Shown here piece after piece: positions 1 to 5,122 of a DNA stretch of 5,122 bases. The stretch comes from Pseudomonadota bacterium (GTDB taxonomy: Bacteria > Pseudomonadota > Gammaproteobacteria > Steroidobacterales > Steroidobacteraceae). The stretch covers positions 1-5,122 of the forward strand of contig JAJZFQ010000098.1 of assembly GCA_021805275.1 (NCBI GenBank), in the 5' to 3' direction. Each line of letters begins with the position of its first letter. Position 1 is the stretch's first letter. The notes under the pieces are model-generated. The model was given only the letters and a program-made list of their open reading frames with translations. It did not search any database and was not told the origin of the DNA. The translations under genes and the position numbers were made by a program.

Positions 1-677
1 AGGCTCACGTCGACCCCCTGGCCGGACAGGTGCAGCGTCATGACCAGCTCGCCCCCCGGGGCGATCGCGAACTGCTCGCTCAGTTTCGGTCCGAGCAGGG
101 GCTGCAGCTCGATGATGAAGGCGTGCCCGCGCCAGCCGCAGCTCTGGTTCGCCGTGTCGTGCGGCCCAAAGGCGATCACGGTCGGGATGCCGAGGCTACA
201 CTGCTGCACGCCGGCCGCGCTGGTCAGGGAGAACTCGCCTGGTGAGAGCGCGAGGCCGAGGATGCTGCCGACCGGGACGTGCCCGATGAGCTCTCGGACC
301 CAGGCTGCACCGAACATCGGGGCACTCACTTCGACGCCGGGTTCCCGGACGGTGCGCTCGCCGCTGCGCAGCGGCGCGGACGATCCGTCCTGTTCGTGCG
401 CCCGTCCTGGGTGCGGCGGGGGCGGCGTCTGCGCGCGCCCTTGGGCGCGCTTCATCGCCCGCAGCGCTTTGAGCATCCGCGTGTGCAGTTGCGCCTGCAG
501 GAGCGTTACCGCTGCATCGATCGGTTCGCTGTGCGCGGCGTCGAGCCGCCAGTTGCCGCTCAGGTGCGGGGCGTGAGTCGGAGCGACGAGCCGCAGCGGC
601 GCCGCCGAGCAGCCCGACAGGGCCGCGGCGAGCGCGGCCGCGCACAGCCGAAGCGCGCGGGACGGAGGGGTCGGCAT
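1..677 (-). CDS. Uncharacterised lipoprotein, 3' end outside the window
   Basis: This leftward reading frame stays open from an ATG at 675-677 to the window edge, giving 225 complete codons and no stop. The N-terminus is a clear lipoprotein signal: basic residues at R7 and R10, an Ala/Leu-rich core at about 11-20, then the lipobox LSGC with the lipidated Cys at 23. Serine rather than Asp follows the Cys, which suggests outer-membrane sorting. The mature part begins with a HLSGNWRLD stretch (38-46). A Pro/Gly/charge-rich linker follows at about 80-117, then a segment with three cysteines or near-cysteine motifs (QQCSLG at 158-163, QSCGWRGHAFIIE at 178-190) and a C-terminal FAIAPGGELVMTLHL stretch. 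From memory, the SGNW.LD opening followed by a G-W-.-G...I core resembles small periplasm-facing lipoproteins of unknown function in Xanthomonas-like gammaproteobacteria. No catalytic motif is visible. An in-frame ATG nine codons upstream (702-704) is a possible alternative start; neither start has a good ribosome binding site. The gene lies 46 bases after eda on the same strand. Confidence 0.75.
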   Translation of the reverse strand, partial: MPTPPSRALRLCAAALAAALSGCSAAPLRLVAPTHAPHLSGNWRLDAAHSEPIDAAVTLLQAQLHTRMLKALRAMKRAQGRAQTPPPPHPGRAHEQDGSSAPLRSGERTVREPGVEVSAPMFGAAWVRELIGHVPVGSILGLALSPGEFSLTSAAGVQQCSLGIPTVIAFGPHDTANQSCGWRGHAFIIELQPLLGPKLSEQFAIAPGGELVMTLHLSGQGVDVS

Positions 678-723
678 GGTGAAATGGCCCGTGGTACTGG
701 CCATTGGACTGCGTCTCAGGGAC

Positions 724-1359
724 TCAAGTTCTGCTGGCGGCCGCCTTGGCGGCCAGCGCCTCGATCCGCGCCCAGTCGCGCCCGGCGAGGGCATCGACCG
801 GGGAGAGCCACGATCCGCCGGCGCACAACACGTTGCTGAGCTGCAGGAAGGAGCCGACCGTCTCCTGCGTGATGCCACCGGTGGGGCAGAAGCGCGCCTG
901 AGGAAACGGTCCCGCGAAGGACTTGAGCATGGCGGTGCCGCCGGCCGGCACGGCCGGGAAGAATTTGAAACAGTGGTAGCCGTGGGCGAGTCCGAGCATC
1001 AGCTCCGAGGCGCTCGCCACCGCGGGCAGATACGGGATCGGGGCGTGCGTGCCCGCCTCGAGCAGCGCCGGTGTCGCTCCGGGGGAGATCGCGAACGTGG
1101 CGCCCGCGTTGGCGGCGGCGCGCAGGTCCTCGACCGACAGGACGGTGCCGGCGCCGACGGCGATGTCCGGCACGGCGTGCGCGATCGCCTCGATGGCCGC
1201 GAGCGCCGCGGGCGTGCGCAGCGTCACTTCGATGACGCGCAGACCGCCGCGCACCAGGGCGCGCGCCAGATCCGGGGCGATGGCCGGTTCATCGATCACC
1301 ACGACGGGCATGACCGGGGAGAGCTTCAGAATCCGTTCGATGTCGGCAATGGAGGGCAT
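724..1359 (-). CDS. eda: KDPG aldolase (2-dehydro-3-deoxyphosphogluconate aldolase / 4-hydroxy-2-oxoglutarate aldolase)
   Basis: This class I aldolase of the cytoplasm splits 2-keto-3-deoxy-6-phosphogluconate into pyruvate and glyceraldehyde 3-phosphate, the last step of the Entner-Doudoroff pathway. Numbered from the ATG at 1357-1359, the protein has 211 residues, close to the 213 of E. coli Eda. The family landmarks are all present along the TIM barrel: EVTLRT at 44-49 (general-base Glu44, phosphate or carboxylate-binding Arg48), GAGTV at 69-73, ISPG at 91-94, the Schiff-base Lys132 in FKFFPA (131-136), CPTGGI at 158-163 and GGSW at 181-184. The frame stays open to a TTG at 1404, which would add 15 residues of low similarity (LQDTVSTSTHRAEA), so I chose the ATG; neither start has a strong ribosome binding site. 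No edd (phosphogluconate dehydratase) lies beside it in this window, unlike the common edd-eda pairing. ldcA ends 78 bases upstream on the same strand. Confidence 0.95.
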   Translation of the reverse strand: MPSIADIERILKLSPVMPVVVIDEPAIAPDLARALVRGGLRVIEVTLRTPAALAAIEAIAHAVPDIAVGAGTVLSVEDLRAAANAGATFAISPGATPALLEAGTHAPIPYLPAVASASELMLGLAHGYHCFKFFPAVPAGGTAMLKSFAGPFPQARFCPTGGITQETVGSFLQLSNVLCAGGSWLSPVDALAGRDWARIEALAAKAAASRT

Positions 1360-1437
1360 GGCTTCGGCTCGGTGAGTGGACGTCGAGACGGTATCCTGCA
1401 GCAATCGTACCGAATGCGATAGGGCGCGCCCGGCAGA

Positions 1438-2346
1438 TCAGCCCGTCGCGCCGTGAAGAAATGTCAGCGTGCGGGCCGTGGCATCGAGCCGTACGCGCAC
1501 CCCGAGCGGCACGGGCTCATTGTGCTCGCCGTGGCCGATCGGAAACCCGGCGGCGCACGGCAGCCCGGTCTCGACGGCCAAATCACGCAGCACTTGAGCA
1601 CTCGTGTAGTCGGCATCGCGGGGCTCGCAGGCGGTGAAGGCGCCGAGCACGATGCCCCGAACCTGGCGGAACACCCCGGCCAGCGCCAGGTGAGTCCACA
1701 TCCGATCCAAACGGTAGGGCTGCTCGCCGACATCCTCGAGCAGCAGGACGGCGCCTTCGAGGGAGGGCAGGTACGGGGTGCCGAGCAACCGCGAGAGGAC
1801 CGCGAGCGTCCCGCCCAGCAGTGGACCTTCGGCCGCGCCGGGTCCGTACGTGTCGGTGGCCCGAAGCGGCGCGGCCGGCGCGCCGTCCTCCAACAGGGCA
1901 AACAGGCGCTCGTGCGTGTGCGTGTCGAGTTTGCCGAGCTGGGTGAGCACCGGTCCATGCACGCTGATCAGCCCGTTGCGCTGCAGCCAGGCGTGCAGCG
2001 CGGTGATGTCCGAGAAGCCCACCAGCGGCTTCGGCCCCGGGATGAGGGTCTCGAGTGCCGGCAGCAACCGCATCGCGCCGTACCCGCCGCGCGCACAGAA
2101 CACCGCCTCAATCTCCGGATCGGTCAGCGCCGCGGTCAGCTGCCCAAGCCGCTGCGCGTCGCTGCCGGCCAGGTAGCGCTGCCGGGCGAAGAGCTCCGGG
2201 GCGAGGTCTACCGAATAGCGTTGTTCGAGTACGGCGAGGCCCGCCTCGAGGGCCGTGCGCTCGAAGGGGCCGGCGGGCGCCACCACGGCCACGCGTGCGC
2301 CCGGGCGCAGTGGCCGAAAACCCTGATATCGGAGCCGATCGCTCAT
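1438..2346 (-). CDS. ldcA: Muramoyltetrapeptide LD-carboxypeptidase (peptidase family S66)
   Basis: This enzyme removes the terminal D-Ala from murein tetrapeptides in the cytoplasm, making tripeptide that can be re-used in peptidoglycan recycling. The product has 302 residues, a normal length for the family. The N-terminal domain starts with RVAVVAPAGPF (18-28) and carries the ARGGYGAMRLL strand-turn (85-95). The nucleophile Ser112 lies in VGFSDITALHAW (109-120). The C-terminal domain carries LLLEDVGEQPYRLDRM (201-216) with Glu204, and the catalytic His272 in FPIGHGEHNEP (268-278). The spacing from Glu204 to His272 (68 residues) matches what I recall for the Pseudomonas aeruginosa enzyme. 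MccF microcin-immunity hydrolases share this triad, but the absence of microcin genes and the short LdcA-like form favour LdcA. The ATG at 2344-2346 begins the protein in the expected register, though I see no good Shine-Dalgarno before it. The gene is divergent from the kdp operon, and eda follows it on the same strand. Confidence 0.93.
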   Translation of the reverse strand: MSDRLRYQGFRPLRPGARVAVVAPAGPFERTALEAGLAVLEQRYSVDLAPELFARQRYLAGSDAQRLGQLTAALTDPEIEAVFCARGGYGAMRLLPALETLIPGPKPLVGFSDITALHAWLQRNGLISVHGPVLTQLGKLDTHTHERLFALLEDGAPAAPLRATDTYGPGAAEGPLLGGTLAVLSRLLGTPYLPSLEGAVLLLEDVGEQPYRLDRMWTHLALAGVFRQVRGIVLGAFTACEPRDADYTSAQVLRDLAVETGLPCAAGFPIGHGEHNEPVPLGVRVRLDATARTLTFLHGATG

Positions 2347-2381
2347 GGCGCAGCATTGTCCGTCAGGGTGTCGGCCGATAC

Positions 2382-2404
2382 CAGCCGGTTTTTCTCACCG
2401 GCTG
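2382..2404. repeat. Perfect 8-bp inverted repeat in the kdp upstream region
   Basis: CAGCCGGT (2382-2389) and ACCGGCTG (2397-2404) are exact reverse complements separated by TTTTCTC. The stem is G/C-rich and would fold well in RNA, but no T-run follows on either strand, so it does not look like an intrinsic terminator. It could be an operator for a dimeric regulator or a hairpin in the kdp or ldcA leader. The sequence shows the symmetry only; the role is inference. Confidence 0.6.
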
Positions 2405-2409
2405 CTCAC

Positions 2410-2430
2410 ACCGTGCGCGCTACCGTGCGC
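2410..2430. repeat. Tandem direct repeat ACCGTGCGC, 12-base period
   Basis: ACCGTGCGC occurs at 2410-2418 and again at 2422-2430, separated by three bases. A further ACCG lies at 2397, 13 bases before the first copy and inside the right arm of the inverted repeat. Response regulators of the OmpR/PhoB family, to which KdpE belongs, usually bind direct repeats about one helical turn apart, so this is a candidate operator. In DNA this G/C-rich a 9-base repeat may also arise by chance. Confidence 0.4.
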
Positions 2431-2461
2431 CTCCTGGGGAGTGATCCTCGGATGGCGCAAT

Positions 2462-2467
2462 GAGGAG
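2462..2467 (+). promoter_or_regulatory. Strong Shine-Dalgarno for the small ORF opening the kdp operon
   Basis: GAGGAG lies eight bases before the ATG at 2476-2478, a good match to the anti-Shine-Dalgarno sequence at ideal spacing. It is the strongest ribosome binding site in the window and is the main reason for accepting the 31-codon ORF as translated. Confidence 0.75.
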
Positions 2468-2475
2468 TCGCGAAC

Positions 2476-2571
2476 ATGGCGGACCTGGAATTCATGCTGC
2501 TGCTCGCAGTGCTCTATGCACTGACCCACGCGATCATCTGGGCGATCGGGCGGCTGGGAGAGGCGCCATGA
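2476..2571 (+). CDS. Small one-pass membrane protein, first gene of the kdp operon
   Basis: This 31-codon ORF has a strong ribosome binding site and a stop codon that overlaps the kdpF start (ATGA at 2568-2571), so it is very likely translated and coupled to kdpF. The product has a short acidic N-terminus (MADLEF), one hydrophobic helix from about residue 7 to 24 (MLLLAVLYALTHAIIWAIG), and a C-terminal RLGEAP tail with the only Arg at 25. By the positive-inside rule the C-terminus would face the cytoplasm, as expected for KdpF. It is not a second KdpF: it lacks the GYLLYAL core and the K/N-x-E-x-F ending. I recall similar unnamed short ORFs before kdpF in other Pseudomonadota, with a helix ending in an Arg-Leu motif, but cannot confirm this here. 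A structural or regulatory role at the KdpFABC complex is a reasonable guess; no function can be assigned from sequence. A later in-frame ATG at 2494 would remove the acidic start and has a poorer ribosome binding site. Confidence 0.75.
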   Translation: MADLEFMLLLAVLYALTHAIIWAIGRLGEAP

Positions 2572-2657
2572 ACGCGCTGTACCTGATCAGCGGCCTGCTC
2601 GCGCTCGCGCTCACCGGGTATCTGCTCTACGCGCTGTTCAAGCCGGAGAAATTCTGA
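2568..2657 (+). CDS. kdpF: Potassium-transporting ATPase subunit KdpF
   Basis: KdpF is the small lipid-like stabilising subunit of the KdpFABC potassium pump in the inner membrane. The product has 29 residues, the same length as in E. coli. It is one hydrophobic helix (about 4-23) with the family signature TGYLLYALFKPEKF at 16-29, which parallels the GYLVYAL...EAF ending of the E. coli protein. The start ATG sits inside the stop of the preceding small ORF, and a GGGAGAGG stretch (2556-2563) provides a ribosome binding site. Its TGA shares one base with the kdpA ATG (TGATG at 2655-2659), so translation of the three genes is probably coupled and their products made in step. Confidence 0.95.
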   Translation: MNALYLISGLLALALTGYLLYALFKPEKF

Positions 2658-4438
2658 TGACTGCCCAGTCCTGGGGGCTGCTCGCCCTCTTACTCGCCGT
2701 GACGCTGCTCGCGGTCAAGCCGCTCGGTCTGTACATGGCGCGTGTGATGGAGGGGGAGCCCGTCCCTGGGCTTGGCCTCGGCGCCCGATTCGAGTCGTGG
2801 CTCTATCGGCTCTCTGGGGTCGATCCGGCCGCGCAGATGGGCTGGAAGCACTACGCGCTCGCGTTGTTAGTGTTCAACACCCTCGGGGTGCTGCTGCTCT
2901 ACGCGCTGCAGCGGCTGCAGGGCTGGCTGCCGTTGAACCCGCAGCATTTCGGGCCGCCCTCGGCGGACTCTGCGTTCAACACCGCGGTGAGCTTCGTCAC
3001 CAATACCAACTGGCAGAGCTACACGCCAGAGACCACCATGAGTTATCTGACCCAGATGACGGGACTGGCGGTGCAGAACTTCCTCTCTGCCGCGACCGGC
3101 ATCGTGGTGGCCGTGGCGCTGATTCGCGGGCTGGCGCGCCACAGCGCCAAGACCATCGGTAACTTCTGGGTCGATGTGACGCGCGCGACACTCTACGTGC
3201 TGCTGCCGATTGCCACCGTCATCGCCCTCGCTCTGGTCAGCCAGGGCGTGATTCAGAACTTCAGCCACTACCAGCAGGTGACGCTGCTGCAGCCGGTGAC
3301 CTACCCGCAGCCGAGTACGACGGCCGCGGGCGCCTCGCGGCTGCAGACCGTCACCACCCGCACCCAGACGCTGCCGATGGGACCGGTGGCCTCGCAGGAG
3401 TCAATCAAGGAGCTCGGCACGAACGGCGGCGGGTTCTTCAACGCGAATTCGGCCCATCCGTACGAGAACCCCAATGCGTGGAGCAATCTGCTCGAGATGT
3501 TCGCGATCGCGCTGATCCCGGCCGCACTGACCTACACCTTCGGCTTCATGGTCGGGGATACCCGCCAGGGCTGGGCGGTGCTGGCGGCCATGATGATCAT
3601 GTTCGTCGGTCTCTACGCAGTGTGTAATCACAGCGAGCAGCGGGGCAATCCTGCGCTGAGCGCGCTTGGGGTGAGTCAACTGCCGAGTGCGCAGCAAAGC
3701 GGCGGCAACATGGAAGGCAAGGAGGTGCGCTTCGGCATTGCCGGCTCGACGCTGTTCAGCACGCTCTCCACCGTCACCTCCACCGGTGCGGTGAATTCGA
3801 TGCACGACTCCTACATGCCGATCGGCGGCATGGTGCCGCTGCTCGACATGATGCTCGGCGAAGTCGTGTTGGGCGGCGTCGGCTCAGGACTCTATTCGAT
3901 GCTCATCTTCGCCATCATCGGGGTGTTCATCGCCGGGCTGATGATTGGGCGAACGCCTGAGTATCTGGGCAAGAAGATCGAGGCGTTCGAGATGAAGATG
4001 AGCGCCATCGCGATTCTCGTCATGCCGTTCATCGTGCTCACGGGCACCGCGATCGCGGTCAGCGTCGCCGCCGGGCGGGTGGGCGTGGCCAATCCGGGTC
4101 CGCACGGGTTCTCCGAGATCCTCTACGCGTTCACCTCAGCCGGTAACAACAACGGCAGTGCTTTTGCCGGTATCAGTGCCGATACGCCGTTTTACAACAC
4201 GGCGCTCGGCATCGTGGTGTGGCTCGGGCGCTTCTGGCCAATCGTGGCGGTGCTTGCGATCGCTGGCTCGCTCGCCGCCAAGAAACGCATTCCGGTCTCC
4301 GCGGGCACCATGCCGACGCATGGACCGACCTTTATCGCGTTGCTGATCGGCACGGTGCTGCTGGTCGGTGCGCTCACGTTCGTGCCGGCGCTCGCACTCG
4401 GACCAATCGTCGAGCACCTGATGCTCTGGAGCCATTGA
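2657..4438 (+). CDS. kdpA: Potassium-transporting ATPase subunit KdpA
   Basis: KdpA is the channel-like inner-membrane subunit that selects and takes up potassium for the KdpFABC pump; it belongs to the superfamily of K+ transporters with four pore loops. The product has 593 residues and about ten membrane helices. The four filter loops are visible: VTNTNWQSY at 114-122, [13 protein letters not shown] at 253-265, [14 protein letters not shown] at 372-385, and [13 protein letters not shown] at 493-505. Other family landmarks are [11 protein letters not shown] (239-249), [10 protein letters not shown] (351-360), [14 protein letters not shown] (429-442) and [13 protein letters not shown] (563-575). 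It is about 36 residues longer than the E. coli protein (557), mainly through extra residues at about 207-232 and 339-349. GGAG at 2645-2648 is a well-placed ribosome binding site, and the start overlaps the kdpF stop. kdpB begins one base after its stop. Confidence 0.98.
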   Translation: MTAQSWGLLALLLAVTLLAVKPLGLYMARVMEGEPVPGLGLGARFESWLYRLSGVDPAAQMGWKHYALALLVFNTLGVLLLYALQRLQGWLPLNPQHFGPPSADSAFNTAVSFVTNTNWQSYTPETTMSYLTQMTGLAVQNFLSAATGIVVAVALIRGLARHSAKTIGNFWVDVTRATLYVLLPIATVIALALVSQGVIQNFSHYQQVTLLQPVTYPQPSTTAAGASRLQTVTTRTQTLPMGPVASQESIKELGTNGGGFFNANSAHPYENPNAWSNLLEMFAIALIPAALTYTFGFMVGDTRQGWAVLAAMMIMFVGLYAVCNHSEQRGNPALSALGVSQLPSAQQSGGNMEGKEVRFGIAGSTLFSTLSTVTSTGAVNSMHDSYMPIGGMVPLLDMMLGEVVLGGVGSGLYSMLIFAIIGVFIAGLMIGRTPEYLGKKIEAFEMKMSAIAILVMPFIVLTGTAIAVSVAAGRVGVANPGPHGFSEILYAFTSAGNNNGSAFAGISADTPFYNTALGIVVWLGRFWPIVAVLAIAGSLAAKKRIPVSAGTMPTHGPTFIALLIGTVLLVGALTFVPALALGPIVEHLMLWSH

Positions 4439-4439
4439 C

Positions 4440-5122
4440 ATGCGCCGCAAGCTCTCGATGTTCGATCGCTCGCTGCTCGGACCGGCCGTCCTTGACGCGC
4501 TGCGCAAGCTCGATCCGCGCGTGCAGTGGCGCAACCCCGTCATGTTCGTGGTCTACCTCGGCAGCCTGTTGACCACCGCACTGTGGGTGCGGGCGCTCGA
4601 TGGGCAGGGTGAGGCACCCGCATGGTTCATCTTCAGCGTGGCGGTGTGGCTGTGGTTCACCGTGCTGTTCGCGAATTTCGCCGAAGCGCTCGCCGAGGGG
4701 CGCAGCAAGGCACAGGCGGCGAGTCTGAAGGGGTTGAAACAGGCCGTGCAAGCCAAACGCCTCGCCGACCCGGCTGACCGCGCGCAGGTGACGGGTGTGC
4801 GCGCCGATGCGCTGCGCAAAGGCGATGTCGTGCTGGTCGAGGCCGGTGATTTCATTCCGGGTGATGGCGAGGTCATCGAGGGCGCCGCCTCGGTCGATGA
4901 GAGCGCCATCACGGGGGAGTCCGCGCCGGTGATCCGCGAATCGGGCGGCGATTTCTCCTCGGTCACCGGGGGCACTCGCGTGCTGTCCGATTGGATCGTC
5001 GTGCGCATCTCGGTCAACCCCGGGGAAACCTTCATCGACCGCATGATCGCCATGGTCGAGAGCGCCAAGCGGCAAAAGACGCCCAACGAGATCGCGCTCA
5101 CCATCCTGCTCGTGGCGCTGAC
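4440..5122 (+). CDS. kdpB: Potassium-transporting ATPase ATP-binding subunit KdpB, N-terminal third
   Basis: KdpB is the P-type ATPase subunit that drives potassium transport by KdpFABC. The frame opens at ATG 4440-4442, with GGAG at 4428-4431 as ribosome binding site, and runs off the right edge after 227 complete codons of an expected 680 or so. Visible parts are the cytosolic N-terminus (1-32), the first two membrane helices (about 34-50 and 62-84) around the [16 protein letters not shown] motif (72-88), and the actuator domain. In the actuator domain, [22 protein letters not shown] (127-148, quoted here as landmarks KGD, DFIPGDG) precedes [13 protein letters not shown] (153-165). The dephosphorylation motif TGES is at 158-161; its Ser161 corresponds to E. 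coli Ser162, whose phosphorylation shuts the pump down at high potassium. The C-terminal part begins the third helix at about 217. The phosphorylated DKTGT motif and nucleotide domain lie beyond the window. Confidence 0.97.
   Translation, partial: MRRKLSMFDRSLLGPAVLDALRKLDPRVQWRNPVMFVVYLGSLLTTALWVRALDGQGEAPAWFIFSVAVWLWFTVLFANFAEALAEGRSKAQAASLKGLKQAVQAKRLADPADRAQVTGVRADALRKGDVVLVEAGDFIPGDGEVIEGAASVDESAITGESAPVIRESGGDFSSVTGGTRVLSDWIVVRISVNPGETFIDRMIAMVESAKRQKTPNEIALTILLVAL

Larger units (their letters stand above)
2347..2475. promoter_or_regulatory. Divergent ldcA / kdp intergenic region
   Basis: This 129-base gap separates the ldcA start (leftward) from the first gene of the kdp operon (rightward), so it should hold the promoters for both. 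It contains a perfect inverted repeat and a short direct repeat, listed separately. A weak rightward sigma-70-like pair can be drawn: TTGTCC at 2356-2361, 17 bases, then TACCAG at 2379-2384. The -10 element matches the consensus poorly. I found no convincing leftward promoter. In other bacteria kdp is switched on by the sensor-regulator pair KdpD/KdpE when potassium is scarce, so a KdpE site would be expected here. I cannot identify one from sequence alone: the E. coli site is A/T-rich, and only the short TTTTTCTCAC run at 2389-2398 is reminiscent of it. Confidence 0.5.

Noticed and set aside
433..450. Perfect 8-bp inverted repeat GCGCGCCC / GGGCGCGC with a 2-base centre
   Set aside because: It lies inside the linker-coding part of the lipoprotein gene, in very G/C-rich sequence where such palindromes arise easily. 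A 2-base loop would fold poorly and there is no T-run.
196..645. Leftward open frame of 149 codons at the left end
   Set aside because: It is a shifted frame of the lipoprotein gene. The other leftward frame has a proper ATG, signal peptide and lipobox and stays open to the window edge, while this one is Arg/Ala-rich with no features.
676..1422. Rightward open frame of 248 codons opposite eda
   Set aside because: It has a highly charged, Arg/Gly-rich, low-complexity translation and overlaps the well-supported eda on the other strand.
1360..1437. Possible eda promoter in the ldcA-eda gap
   Set aside because: The best leftward pair I could draw (TTCGGT with TACCGT about 15 bases on) has poor -10 agreement and short spacing, so I did not call it.
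1453..2463. Long rightward open frame of 336 codons opposite ldcA
   Set aside because: It lies antisense to a gene with an intact catalytic triad, its translation is rich in Arg/Gly/Gln with no recognisable domain, and such frames are expected opposite G+C-rich genes.
4374..5104. Leftward open frames opposite the kdpA end and kdpB
   Set aside because: They are antisense to conserved kdpA and kdpB sequence and their translations carry no recognisable motif.

Overview
The window is G+C-rich bacterial DNA (about two thirds G+C by eye) with tight gene packing, an Escherichia-like Eda, an LdcA and a Kdp potassium pump. This fits a member of the Pseudomonadota, most likely a gammaproteobacterium. 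The lineage is inferred from remembered protein similarity, and I would not name a genus.

The left half (1-2346) reads leftward and holds three genes in the order ldcA, eda, lipoprotein. ldcA encodes a cytoplasmic murein tetrapeptide LD-carboxypeptidase with its Ser-Glu-His triad intact. eda encodes KDPG aldolase, the last enzyme of the Entner-Doudoroff pathway, with all recognisable active-site residues. The third gene encodes an uncharacterised outer-membrane-type lipoprotein that runs off the left edge. They could share a transcript, but their functions are not obviously linked and the 78-base gap before eda leaves room for its own promoter.

Positions 2347-2475 form a divergent intergenic region between ldcA and the rightward kdp genes. 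It contains a perfect 8-bp inverted repeat and a 9-base direct repeat with a 12-base period, both plausible but unproven regulatory sites. A strong Shine-Dalgarno sequence ends the region.

The right half (2476-5122) is the start of a kdp operon for high-affinity, ATP-driven potassium uptake under potassium limitation. Its first gene is a 31-codon ORF for a one-pass membrane protein, which most gene callers would miss. It is followed by kdpF (29 codons), kdpA (593 codons) and the first third of kdpB. The genes are chained by overlapping stop and start codons (ATGA, TGATG) or by a single base, so translational coupling is likely. kdpC, and probably a kdpDE sensor-regulator pair, would be expected beyond the right edge.

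Most of this is ordinary chromosomal housekeeping and transport content. The item most worth a second look is the small membrane protein gene that opens the kdp operon and is translationally locked to kdpF. No mobile element, CRISPR array, tRNA or rRNA was seen.
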